Under the pieces are notes generated by a model. It was not told where the DNA came from. It ran no database searches and was given only the letters and a program-made list of their open reading frames with translations. The position numbers were made by a program, and so were the translations under genes. Below are positions 7,589 through 14,036 of a stretch of 27,240 nucleotides of DNA, one piece after another. The DNA comes from CAZOGW01 sp964579415. GTDB lineage: Bacteria > Actinomycetota > Acidimicrobiia > Spongiisociales > UBA5794. The stretch's first letter is position 1. Each line of letters starts with the position of its first letter. The stretch lies in NCBI GenBank assembly GCA_964579415.1, contig CAZOGW010000031.1:1-27240 (forward strand). The letters are read 5' to 3'.

Positions 7589-8410
7589 GTGAGCTACATC
7601 AAGGCCCATGACGGGACCGACATCTACTACAAGGACTGGGGCGAGGGTCCGGTGGTCACCTTCTCGCACGGGTGGCCACTGAGCTCCGACGCATGGGACG
7701 GGCAGATGCTGTTCCTCGCCCAGCGCGGCTACCGGGTGGTGGCACACGACCGGCGCGGCCATGGCCGCTCCAGCCAGGCCTCGGCGGGAAACGACATGGA
7801 CGGGTACGCCGATGACCTCGCCGCGGTGATCGAGGCCCTCGACCTGACCGATGTCACCCTGGTGGGGCACTCCACCGGCGGCGGCGAGGTCGCCCGCTAC
7901 GTGGGCCGCCACGGGACCGGCCGGGTCGCCAAGGTTGTCCTCATCGCCGCGGTGCCGCCGCTGCTGTTGCAGACCGAGGCCAATCCCGACGGACTGCCGA
8001 TCGAGGTGTTCGACGGGTTGCGTGCCGGACTGTTCGCCGACCGGGCCCAGTTCTACCGGGATCTGGCGATCCCGTTCTACGGCGCCAACCGGCCCGGGGC
8101 GGAGGTCTCCCAGGGACTGCTCGACCAGTTCTGGACGTGGAGCATGCAGGCGGGCCTCAAGAACGCCTACGACAGCATCAAGGCGTTCTCCGAGACCGAC
8201 TTCACCGAAGACCTCAAGCGGTTCGACGTGCCCACGCTCGTCGTCCACGGCGAGGACGACCAGATCGTCCCGGTGAAGGACTCGGCGGTGAAGTCCGCCC
8301 GGCTCATCCTCAATGCCAAGGACATCTACTACCCCGGTGCCCCTCACGGCATCACCGCCACCCACCAGGACCAGGTGAACGGCGATCTGCTCTCGTTCCT
8401 GGAGAGCTGA
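7589..8410 (+). CDS. Alpha/beta hydrolase of the non-haem chloroperoxidase/arylesterase type
   Basis: This 273-residue cytosolic enzyme starts with YIKAHDGTDIYYKDWGEG and has FSHGWPLSSDAWDGQM, the oxyanion-loop signature of the cofactor-free haloperoxidase/esterase family. The triad is complete: Ser95 in VGHSTGGG, Asp224 in GEDDQIVP and His253 in PHGI. Positions and total length match the classical chloroperoxidases almost exactly. Such enzymes hydrolyse esters and can make peracids with H2O2; the natural substrate is unknown. The GTG start has a GGAG site 7 nt upstream (AAAGGAG). It lies 170 nt after the LAL regulator, which probably controls it, and is separated from the SDR gene by two hairpins. 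Confidence 0.92.
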   Translation: MSYIKAHDGTDIYYKDWGEGPVVTFSHGWPLSSDAWDGQMLFLAQRGYRVVAHDRRGHGRSSQASAGNDMDGYADDLAAVIEALDLTDVTLVGHSTGGGEVARYVGRHGTGRVAKVVLIAAVPPLLLQTEANPDGLPIEVFDGLRAGLFADRAQFYRDLAIPFYGANRPGAEVSQGLLDQFWTWSMQAGLKNAYDSIKAFSETDFTEDLKRFDVPTLVVHGEDDQIVPVKDSAVKSARLILNAKDIYYPGAPHGITATHQDQVNGDLLSFLES

Positions 8411-8423
8411 CCTTCACTCCCCA

Positions 8424-8481
8424 GGGCCTGCCCAGGAGGCAGGCCCCCAAGCAGGCTCCCGTCGCCTCGGCGGCGGGAGCC
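8424..8481 (+). terminator. Tandem GC hairpins between hydrolase and SDR genes
   Basis: The first hairpin pairs GGGCCTGCC (8424-8432) with GGCAGGCCC (8438-8446) around a 5-nt loop. The second pairs 8454-8465 with 8470-8481 (12 bp with one G-U) around a 4-nt loop. The first begins 13 nt after the hydrolase stop. They could terminate, attenuate or stabilise the upstream mRNA. No U-tract follows. Confidence 0.6.
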
Positions 8482-8506
8482 CCACAACCACGGAAAGGAA
8501 CACGAC

Positions 8507-9265
8507 ATGAAGATCATCGTGATCGGCGGGACCGGGCTCATCGGTTCCAAGCTCGTCTCCAAGCTCGGCGAGCGCGGCCACGACGCGGTGCCGGCTTCGC
8601 CCGCCACCGGGGTGAACACACTCACCGGCGAAGGCCTCGCCGAGGCCCTCGACGGTGCCGACGTCGTGATCGACGTCTCCAACTCGCCATCGTTCGCCCC
8701 CGCCGACGTGCTCGAGTTCTTCGAAACGTCCACCCGCAACCTTCTCGCCGCCGGGGCCGAGGCGGGGGTGGGCCACCACGTCGCCCTGTCGGTGGTGGGC
8801 ACCGAACGGCTGCTCGAGAGCGGCTACTTCCCCGGCAAGCTCGCCCAGGAGAGGCTCATCAAGGCGACGCCCATCCCCTACTCGATCGTCCGCGCCACGC
8901 AGTTCTTCGAGTTCGTGAAGAACATCGCGGCCGCGGCGACCGATGGTGACACGGTCCGGCTGGCGCCGGTGTTGATCCAACCCATCGCCGCCGAGGACGT
9001 CGCCAAAGCGGTCGGCAGGACCGCGGTCGGGGAGCCGATCAACGGCACCATCGAGGTCGCCGGGCCCGAGCAGTTCCGCCTCGACGAACTGGTCCGCAAC
9101 GTCCTGGCCGAGCGTGACGACCCCCGCCAGGTCGTCACCGATCCCGGCGCCCGCTACTTCGGCGCAATGCTGCAGGAGCGCACCCTGGTAGCCGACGACG
9201 ACGCCATGATCGCCGAGACTCGGTTCGCCGACTGGCTCAGCCTGTCGGCGGTCCCCACGGCGTGA
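8507..9265 (+). CDS. Atypical SDR (NmrA/epimerase-like) NAD(P)-binding protein
   Basis: This 252-residue protein begins MKIIVIGGTGLIGSKLVSKL, with the GGTGxIG dinucleotide-binding loop at residues 7-13 directly after the first strand. GADVVIDVSNSP and HHVALSVVGTERL follow, and a Y-x-x-x-K active-site motif is not evident (YFPGKLAQERL occupies that place). This is typical of atypical short-chain dehydrogenase/NmrA-type proteins, which bind NAD(P)H and act as oxidoreductases, epimerases or redox sensors. AAAGGA lies about 8 nt before the ATG. It is 96 nt after the hydrolase gene and followed by a 16-bp hairpin. It is probably part of the LAL-regulated cluster; the substrate is unknown. Confidence 0.9.
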   Translation: MKIIVIGGTGLIGSKLVSKLGERGHDAVPASPATGVNTLTGEGLAEALDGADVVIDVSNSPSFAPADVLEFFETSTRNLLAAGAEAGVGHHVALSVVGTERLLESGYFPGKLAQERLIKATPIPYSIVRATQFFEFVKNIAAAATDGDTVRLAPVLIQPIAAEDVAKAVGRTAVGEPINGTIEVAGPEQFRLDELVRNVLAERDDPRQVVTDPGARYFGAMLQERTLVADDDAMIAETRFADWLSLSAVPTA

Positions 9266-9281
9266 CCCCTCCCGCCCGACC

Positions 9282-9318
9282 GGCGGGTACCGGCTGCACC
9301 CGGCAGCCGGTACCCGCC
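9282..9318 (+). terminator. 16-bp perfect-stem hairpin after the SDR gene
   Basis: GGCGGGTACCGGCTGC (9282-9297) pairs perfectly with 9303-9318 around a 5-nt loop (ACCCG), beginning 17 nt after the SDR stop. No U-tract follows, so it would act as a GC-type terminator or attenuator in front of the small gene at 9350. Confidence 0.7.
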
Positions 9319-9349
9319 ACGGGCGCCACATGACGGAAGAGAGACCGAC

Positions 9350-9574
9350 ATGTACACGGAACGCCATCAACCCGACGGTGAGCTGCGCTTCTTGCGCCAG
9401 CTCATCGACCAGCACGCCTGGGTCGCCGGCGACGTCATCGCCGTCGGTGCACGCCGCTGGGCGATCCACGGCAGCATCCTCGTCGATGGCGAGGTGATCA
9501 TGGCCGAGTTCGACGATCCGGAACGGGCCCGAGCCGTCCTCGACAGGCTCCCGCCGAACCTCCCCGGCCTCTGA
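9350..9574 (+). CDS. Small uncharacterised protein (74 residues)
   Basis: The product starts MYTERHQPDGELRFLRQLID and contains WAIHGSILVDGEVIMAEFDDPERARAVLDRLPP, a compact alternating-strand and helix layout without a signal peptide or membrane segment. GGAAGAGAG lies 7-15 nt before the ATG, and third positions are strongly GC, so it is very likely a real gene. The middle reads like a short beta-sheet followed by one helix. I do not recognise the family. It lies 84 nt behind the SDR gene, across a strong hairpin, and may be translated from read-through or its own transcript. Confidence 0.65.
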   Translation: MYTERHQPDGELRFLRQLIDQHAWVAGDVIAVGARRWAIHGSILVDGEVIMAEFDDPERARAVLDRLPPNLPGL

Positions 9575-9647
9575 GTGCCCCGGTGATGGCCGGCGCCCCG
9601 CTCGGTCGTCCACTGGTACACCATGGAGCCCGGATCGAGATCGTGAC

Positions 9648-9676
9648 TTGACAAGAGAACATATGTTCGATATATT
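9648..9676 (+). promoter_or_regulatory. Sigma-70-type promoter with LexA (SOS) box in the spacer
   Basis: TTGACA (9648-9653), a 17-bp spacer and TATATT (9671-9676) form a near-perfect -35/-10 pair, unusual in this GC-rich window. Inside the spacer lies the perfect 12-bp palindrome GAACATATGTTC (9657-9668), followed by G. This matches the Gram-positive/actinobacterial LexA consensus CGAACRNRYGTTCG at 13 of 14 positions (first C is A). LexA bound here would occlude RNA polymerase until DNA damage. It lies 75 nt before the GTG of the HNH nuclease gene. Confidence 0.82.
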
Positions 9677-9750
9677 GGGATGACTTCCCCGACTGGACAG
9701 GGTCTCCCCCACCTCTGGAGCCCTGCGGAATGCTGTTGGAAGGATCCCTC

Positions 9751-10863
9751 GTGGACACCCTGCTGGCCCACATCGACAAGATCCCGGTACGCACCTTCGG
9801 AAGCGACACCGAGGCCATCGGCGAAGACATCGCTCTGCTGACGGCGGCGATCTCGAGGCTCTACGCACGCGTGGCCGGACGCATCGCCGACCAGAGGGCG
9901 CTCAGCTCCCGCCCCGAGGGACTGGGCCTCACCCGGTGGACGGCACTCAATGGCGACATCCCCGACACCGAGGCCCGCTCCCTGGTCGGGATGGCACGCA
10001 CTCTGGTATCGCATCCCGACACCGCCGACCGCATCGCCGACGGTTCACTGTCGCACCCGCGGGCCAGGCTGCTGGCACGTACCGCCGACGCTCACCCCAA
10101 GGTGTACGAGCGGGACGAGGAGATGCTGCTCGGGTTCGCCGCCGATCAGCCCATCGCCGACCTGAAGAAGTCGCTCAGGTACTGGCGCAACTGCGCCGAC
10201 GACGAGGCCGCCTCAGGAGCGGCCGAGGTCAAGCGCGGCGCCGCCTACCTCCACGCCTCGGTCACCTATGGCGGGATGGTGCGCCTCGACGGCCTGCTCG
10301 ACCCCGAGACCGGCGAAGCCCTGATCACCGCCCTCGACGCCGCCACACCACCGCCCGGCGAACACGACACCAGGCCGGCACCCAACCGTCGCGCCCACGC
10401 CCTCGGCGACATCTGCGCTCAGTGGCTACGCAACGGCACCGTCGACCTCGACACCCTTCAGGGCCGCTACGGCAGGCACTGCGAACTCGACAGCACCGGA
10501 CCCATCGACCGCGACACCGCGCTCAGGATCCTTTGCGACTGCGACGTCACCCGGGTCATCACCCGCGGCGAGTCCGAGATCCTCGACCTGGGACGCTCCA
10601 CCCGAGTCCCCTCACCGGCCCAGCGCAAGGCACTGATCCTGAGGGACCGCCACTGCCGCTTCCGCGGCTGCGACCGGCCGCCGAAGTGGTGCGACGCCCA
10701 CCACATCGTCCCATGGGTGCTCGACGGTGAAACCAACCTCGACGACCTCGTTCTCGTGTGCCGCGCCCACCACACCATGATCCATCAGGGACATGCCACC
10801 GTCGTCGGCCACGACGTCATCCCCAACCACCTGCTCCCACTCGACGGCAGGGCACCGCCGTGA
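9751..10863 (+). CDS. DUF222/13E12-repeat family HNH endonuclease
   Basis: This 370-residue protein has an N-terminal DUF222 domain (about residues 10-250, with LTRWTALNGDIPDTEARSLV and HPRARLLA) and a C-terminal HNH domain. The HNH part reads CRFRGCDRPPKWCDAHHIV (residues 302-320) and LVCRAHHTMIHQG: two CxxxxC-type Zn ligands, His317/His318 at the catalytic position and a final His. This family is abundant in actinobacteria (13E12 repeats of mycobacteria) and is thought to be mobile or damage-related; the DNA target is unknown. GTG at 9751 is preferred since GGAAGGA (9738-9744) lies 6 nt upstream; an in-frame ATG at 9730 has a poorer site. A SOS-type promoter precedes it, so expression on DNA damage is expected. 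Confidence 0.9.
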   Translation: MDTLLAHIDKIPVRTFGSDTEAIGEDIALLTAAISRLYARVAGRIADQRALSSRPEGLGLTRWTALNGDIPDTEARSLVGMARTLVSHPDTADRIADGSLSHPRARLLARTADAHPKVYERDEEMLLGFAADQPIADLKKSLRYWRNCADDEAASGAAEVKRGAAYLHASVTYGGMVRLDGLLDPETGEALITALDAATPPPGEHDTRPAPNRRAHALGDICAQWLRNGTVDLDTLQGRYGRHCELDSTGPIDRDTALRILCDCDVTRVITRGESEILDLGRSTRVPSPAQRKALILRDRHCRFRGCDRPPKWCDAHHIVPWVLDGETNLDDLVLVCRAHHTMIHQGHATVVGHDVIPNHLLPLDGRAPP

Positions 10864-10958
10864 GCCGGAAGTACGGAAGTGGCCGGGAGAGGCAGGTGTG
10901 GCGAGACAGACCGCCATCGCCGATCTCATCGTGGGATCGTGAACGAATCCCGACAAGG

Positions 10959-10964
10959 TATCAT
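10959..10964 (+). promoter_or_regulatory. -10-like TATCAT for the mazE-like gene
   Basis: TATCAT ends 6 nt before the ATG at 10971, placing the transcription start at or next to the start codon. No SD is present (TGCGG precedes ATG). The nearby imperfect inverted repeat GGGATCGT...ACGAATCCC (10933-10951) could be an antitoxin operator. Confidence 0.5.
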
Positions 10965-10970
10965 CTGCGG

Positions 10971-11204
10971 ATGAGTCGGCAGATCACAGTGCGCCTGCCC
11001 GAGGAGCAGGTGGAGTTCATCGACGCTGTCGTCGCCTCCGGTGACGCCGTGAGCCGGGCCGACGTCGTGGCACGTGCCTTGGAGAGGGAGCGCAGGCGCG
11101 CCGTGGCCCTGCGGGACGTGGCCATCCTGACAGGATCGCAGGACGATTCCGACCTCGACGCCCTGGCGGGTTATGTCGCCTCGCTGGAGATCGACGACGC
11201 GTGA
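10971..11204 (+). CDS. mazE: Ribbon-helix-helix antitoxin paired with MazF
   Basis: The 77-residue product begins MSRQITVRLPEEQVEFIDAV and continues SRADVVARALERERRR, a classical ribbon-helix-helix N-terminus (about residues 3-45). The acidic C-terminal tail (SQDDSDLDALAGYVASLEID) should bind and block the toxin. It overlaps the MazF-type toxin gene by 4 nt, the usual toxin-antitoxin layout. It is a CopG/RHH-type MazE rather than an AbrB-type one. Translation is probably leaderless: TATCAT lies 6 nt upstream and there is no SD. It starts 107 nt after the HNH nuclease gene. Confidence 0.87.
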   Translation: MSRQITVRLPEEQVEFIDAVVASGDAVSRADVVARALERERRRAVALRDVAILTGSQDDSDLDALAGYVASLEIDDA

Positions 11205-11503
11205 TGCGCCCGATCCATATCGCCCAGCTCGACAAGGCCCGCCCGGTGCTGGTACTCACGCGCCAGATGGTGCGCCCTCATCTGAGCCGGGCGACCGTCG
11301 CCCCCATCACGTCCGTAGCCCGCGGCCTCTCCACCGAGGTTCCCGTCGGTGTCGCCAACGGGCTCGACCAGGACGGGGTGGTGAGCTGCGACAACATCGT
11401 CACCGTCCCCGCCGACTCGATCGGGAAGCACATCGGCTTCCTTCTCCCCCACCAGGAACCGGCGCTGGCGGGCGCGATCCGCACCGCCTTCGACCTGGTG
11501 TAG
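11201..11503 (+). CDS. mazF: MazF-type endoribonuclease toxin
   Basis: This 100-residue protein (99 from the alternative start) carries the MazF/PemK SH3-like barrel: IHIAQLDKARPVLVLTRQ, then SRATVAPITSVARGLSTEV and GLDQDGVVSCDNIVTVP. These match the conserved RPVLV..., V.PIT...RGL.TEV and GLD..V..CD.I.T(V)P blocks. MazF toxins cut single-stranded mRNA or rRNA at short motifs and stop growth. Two starts are possible: GTG at 11201 (GGAG 11 nt upstream, 4-nt overlap with mazE) or ATG at 11204 (TGATG junction). The usual N-terminal RGxIWxxD motif is shortened to RPIHIAQLD. It ends 19 nt before the convergent ogt gene. Confidence 0.9.
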   Translation: MMRPIHIAQLDKARPVLVLTRQMVRPHLSRATVAPITSVARGLSTEVPVGVANGLDQDGVVSCDNIVTVPADSIGKHIGFLLPHQEPALAGAIRTAFDLV

Positions 11504-11522
11504 CCGCGGTGGGTGCCCGCCG

Positions 11523-12032
11523 TCAGCCGCCGTTGCCGGCGGCCGACTCGCGGGCCAGTAGGGATGCCTTGACCTCGATGCCCCAGGCGAAGCCGCCGAG
11601 GGAGCCGTCGGAGCGGAGGACACGGTGGCAGGGCACGAACAGCGCCGGGGCGTTGCGGGCACAGGTGGAGGCGGCCGCCCTGACCCCACCCGGGATGCCG
11701 ATGGCACCGGCGAAGCCGGAATAGCTCAGCGGCTCACCGGGGACGATGCTGCGCAAGGCCTTCCACGCCCTGAGCTGCAGGTCGGTGCCCTGCTGGCGGA
11801 CCGGAACGGCACCGACGGCAGCGACGTCCCCTGCGTAGTAGGCGCGCACCGCGGCGGAGGCGCCCAGCGTGGCGCGGCGCAGGTCGTCCGGGCGCAGGGA
11901 GGGGTGGATCCGCTCCACCACCCGTGCGGCGTCGTCGGTCCAGCCCGAGCCGAGCACGTTCTGATCCTCGTCGGCGATGATGACGAAGGTACCGTCGGGG
12001 GTGTCGATGGTGTCGATGAATGCGGTGGTCAC
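11523..12032 (-). CDS. ogt: Methylated-DNA--protein-cysteine methyltransferase
   Basis: This 169-residue protein removes alkyl groups from O6-alkylguanine (and O4-alkylthymine) by irreversible transfer to its own cysteine. The active site reads APALFVPCHRVLRSDGSLGG, with the PCHR cysteine and the downstream G-x-x-x-GG(F) loop, and the winged-helix part contains EPLSYSGFAGAIGIPGGVRAAA with the conserved Arg finger region. Length matches Ogt/AGT without the Ada N-terminal domain. The frame continues 31 codons upstream, but GTG at 12032 has GGAG 7 nt upstream and fits the family N-terminus (FIDTIDTPDGTFVIIADED). It lies 117 nt after the S41 gene on the same strand. Confidence 0.92.
   Translation of the reverse strand: MTTAFIDTIDTPDGTFVIIADEDQNVLGSGWTDDAARVVERIHPSLRPDDLRRATLGASAAVRAYYAGDVAAVGAVPVRQQGTDLQLRAWKALRSIVPGEPLSYSGFAGAIGIPGGVRAAASTCARNAPALFVPCHRVLRSDGSLGGFAWGIEVKASLLARESAAGNGG
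11526..11543. terminator. Hairpin between convergent mazF and ogt
   Basis: GCCGCCG (11526-11532) pairs with CGGCGGC (11537-11543) around the tetraloop TTGC. It lies inside the last codons of ogt, just after mazF, and being symmetric could terminate both converging transcripts. Confidence 0.5.
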
Positions 12033-12132
12033 GGCTTGGCTCCTGCTCGGTTCCGGGTTCTTGGTGCGGGCCCGTGGGAGCATCATGCCACTGTCCGGCA
12101 ACGGTGACTGGCGGGAATCGGACAAGGGAGCA

Positions 12133-12153
12133 TACTACGTACTACGTACTACG
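12133..12153. repeat. Three perfect tandem copies of TACTACG
   Basis: The heptamer TACTACG occurs three times head to tail, covering the stop codon of the S41 gene and lying about 100 nt upstream of ogt. On the minus strand it reads CGTAGTA three times. It could be a slippage product or a direct-repeat binding site for ogt control; the sequence alone does not decide. Confidence 0.6.
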
Positions 12154-13480
12154 TTTCGTCTGCGATGATCACCTCGAGAAGCCTGTCATGGGCGGAAAAG
12201 AAGTCCGCTGACGTCATGGGGACCTCGATGTGGGGCTCCAGGGTCCAGCGAGGGTCGTCCGGGGTGCTCTTCTGCCAGTAGCGGGTGGCGATGCCCACCT
12301 CGAGCGGGATCGGGAAGTGCTCCAGCCGGACGTAGCGGGCATCGCCCCAGTGGTTGGGCGCCCCGCCCGACGCCTCACCGGCGAAGGTGACCTCACGGGA
12401 CTGCTCCAACTCGGTGGCCAGGTTGGTCGCCGCCGAGAAGGTGTGGCGGTCTACGAGGATGGTGAGCGGCTGCGGGGCGTCGACGAGGATGTCGCGCACC
12501 ACCCGGTAGGTCTGGTTGTTGCCGCCGGGGTTGTGCCGCAGGTCGAGGATCACCCTCTCCACGTCCGGTGACGCCACGGCCTCCCGCAGGGCGATGACCG
12601 CTGCCAGGTCGAGCGAGAGTATCTCGCGGTGGCGCACGTAGAGCATCCCCGGAGCGGGCATGTCCGTCCACAGCAACCTGCCGTCGTCGAGGTAGCGAAG
12701 GCCGGAGCCTTCCGGCAGGTGCACCAGGCCGAACATGCCCGCCCAGGCGACGTGGTCGAGGAGGGGAACCATCTCGACCACGACGTCCCCGACGACACCC
12801 TCCCTGTCGAGCGTCAGCTCCACTGCGTCGTCGGAGGCGATCACACCGAGTCCCTGGAGAACGTCGGCTTTGAGGAAGAACCAGGGCCAGAAACCGGGGA
12901 CCGTCGCCGGCGAGTCACCCGGAACCAGGGTCGCCACCAGCGCCACCACCTCTTCGATGGGCCGCCCCTCGACCGCCACCAGCCGAGCCCCGACGAGGTC
13001 TGCGTCGAGTGCGTCGGTGACGAACACGCCGTCGTCGAACTGGTAGAGGCGCAGGGGCAGCACCGGGGCGTCGCCGGGGCCGGCGACGAGTTGGTGACCC
13101 TCGCCGCCGTCGCTGCCGAGTGCGGCCCACAGGCGCATCAGCTCCACCATCGCCTCCTCGGGAGCGATGCTCGCCAGGCTCGCCCGGAGGTCCCCGAGCG
13201 CCGCCACGAAGGTGGGGCGATCGATACCGTGGAAGGGGTCCGGGTGGTAGCGCTCCAGGCTCTCCAGCAGCAGGTCGAGATCCCCTTCCGGCGTCCCCGG
13301 CGCCCGGCTCGTCGTCTCCGGGGCTGCCTCCGTCGCCACCGGTTGCGAGGACGTTTCCTCGACCGCCACCGTCGCCGGCATCTCGGGTGCGGGACGAGTC
13401 GTGGCGGCGGCCGGGGACGCCGGAGGACTGGTGCTGCACGCTGCCAGCACCACGATCGCAGTCGCCAGTGTCATCCGCAT
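12149..13480 (-). CDS. S41-family peptidase-like lipoprotein
   Basis: This 443-residue protein starts MRMTLATAIVVLAACSTS, a lipoprotein signal peptide with lipobox LAAC (Cys15), followed by a Pro/Ala/Thr linker to about residue 60. The C-terminal part is an S41 (tricorn/C-terminal processing) peptidase core: VERVILDLRHNPGGNNQTY, then DRHTFSAATNLATELEQSRE with the nucleophile Ser of TFSAA, and VTFAGEASGGAPNHWGD with the supporting Glu. It should act outside the cell, tethered to the membrane, and its substrate is unknown. Two ATGs (13480, 13474) are possible. A TATATT -10 ends 7 nt before the first and there is no SD, so it is likely leaderless. It is divergent from the MarR gene, which may repress it. 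Confidence 0.85.
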   Translation of the reverse strand: MRMTLATAIVVLAACSTSPPASPAAATTRPAPEMPATVAVEETSSQPVATEAAPETTSRAPGTPEGDLDLLLESLERYHPDPFHGIDRPTFVAALGDLRASLASIAPEEAMVELMRLWAALGSDGGEGHQLVAGPGDAPVLPLRLYQFDDGVFVTDALDADLVGARLVAVEGRPIEEVVALVATLVPGDSPATVPGFWPWFFLKADVLQGLGVIASDDAVELTLDREGVVGDVVVEMVPLLDHVAWAGMFGLVHLPEGSGLRYLDDGRLLWTDMPAPGMLYVRHREILSLDLAAVIALREAVASPDVERVILDLRHNPGGNNQTYRVVRDILVDAPQPLTILVDRHTFSAATNLATELEQSREVTFAGEASGGAPNHWGDARYVRLEHFPIPLEVGIATRYWQKSTPDDPRWTLEPHIEVPMTSADFFSAHDRLLEVIIADET

Positions 13481-13487
13481 CGGAGTC

Positions 13488-13529
13488 AATATAGTCCGGT
13501 ACCGGATTAGTTTGCTCGGCGAGTACGAT
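13488..13529. promoter_or_regulatory. Divergent promoters sharing the palindrome TCCGGTACCGGA
   Basis: A minus-strand -10 TATATT (13488-13493) ends 7 nt before the S41 ATG, and a plus-strand TACGAT (13524-13529) ends 6 nt before the marR ATG. Between them is the perfect 12-bp palindrome TCCGGTACCGGA (13495-13506). Its place between a MarR-type gene and its divergent neighbour makes it the best operator candidate. Both transcripts look leaderless. Confidence 0.6.
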
Positions 13530-13535
13530 GCCGCC

Positions 13536-14027
13536 ATGACCACCGCGCCGCCGCCGCAACCCGCCGGCCCCGCCAAGGGATCGCTGCTCTACGACGTCTT
13601 CGTACTGTCCCGCACCGTCGGCGAACTGCTCACCGACGGCCTCGCCGACGCCCCGCTGGCCGCCAACGAATACGCCGTCTACAGCTTCGTGCTCGAGAAC
13701 GACCGCGCCACCCCCACCGAGATGCGCAACGCCCTCGGCATGCCGATGCAGACCGCCAGCGACTGGGTGGCGCTGCTGCGCCGGAGGGGCCATGCCACCA
13801 CCGTCCCCAATCCGGACGACGGCCGTTCCTTCCTCATCAGCCTCACCGAGGACGGCCGCCGGGCGCACCGCGAGACCCGCTGGTACTTCAACCGGACCAA
13901 CGAGGCGTTCCTCAAGCGCCTGGCGACTCCCGAGGTGGAGATGCGTGAACACCTCACCGAGATCATCGCCGCGGCCGACGCCGCCTGGAAGGACAACGTC
14001 GCCGACACCGGTACCGCGCCGGGCTGA
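13536..14027 (+). CDS. MarR-family transcriptional regulator
   Basis: This 163-residue protein has the MarR winged helix-turn-helix layout: an N-terminal dimer helix (LLYDVFVLSRTVGELLTDGL), DNA-binding segment (LAANEYAVYSFVLENDRATP then MPMQTASDWVALLRRRGHAT), a wing NPDDGRSFLISLTEDGRRAHRE (D-x-R-S/F and LT..G motifs), and C-terminal helices. MarR proteins act as dimers at palindromes and release DNA on binding small aromatics or oxidants. Its likely operator TCCGGTACCGGA lies in the 55-bp gap to the divergent S41 gene. The ATG at 13536 has no SD but a TACGAT -10 6 nt upstream. The winged-helix gene follows after 9 nt, so the two are probably co-transcribed. Confidence 0.88.
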   Translation: MTTAPPPQPAGPAKGSLLYDVFVLSRTVGELLTDGLADAPLAANEYAVYSFVLENDRATPTEMRNALGMPMQTASDWVALLRRRGHATTVPNPDDGRSFLISLTEDGRRAHRETRWYFNRTNEAFLKRLATPEVEMREHLTEIIAAADAAWKDNVADTGTAPG

Positions 14028-14036
14028 GACCGGGAC

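Noticed and set aside
9648..11503. 13E12 element as a prophage or insertion sequence
   Set aside because: No terminal inverted repeats, target duplication, integrase or transposase were found around the HNH gene.
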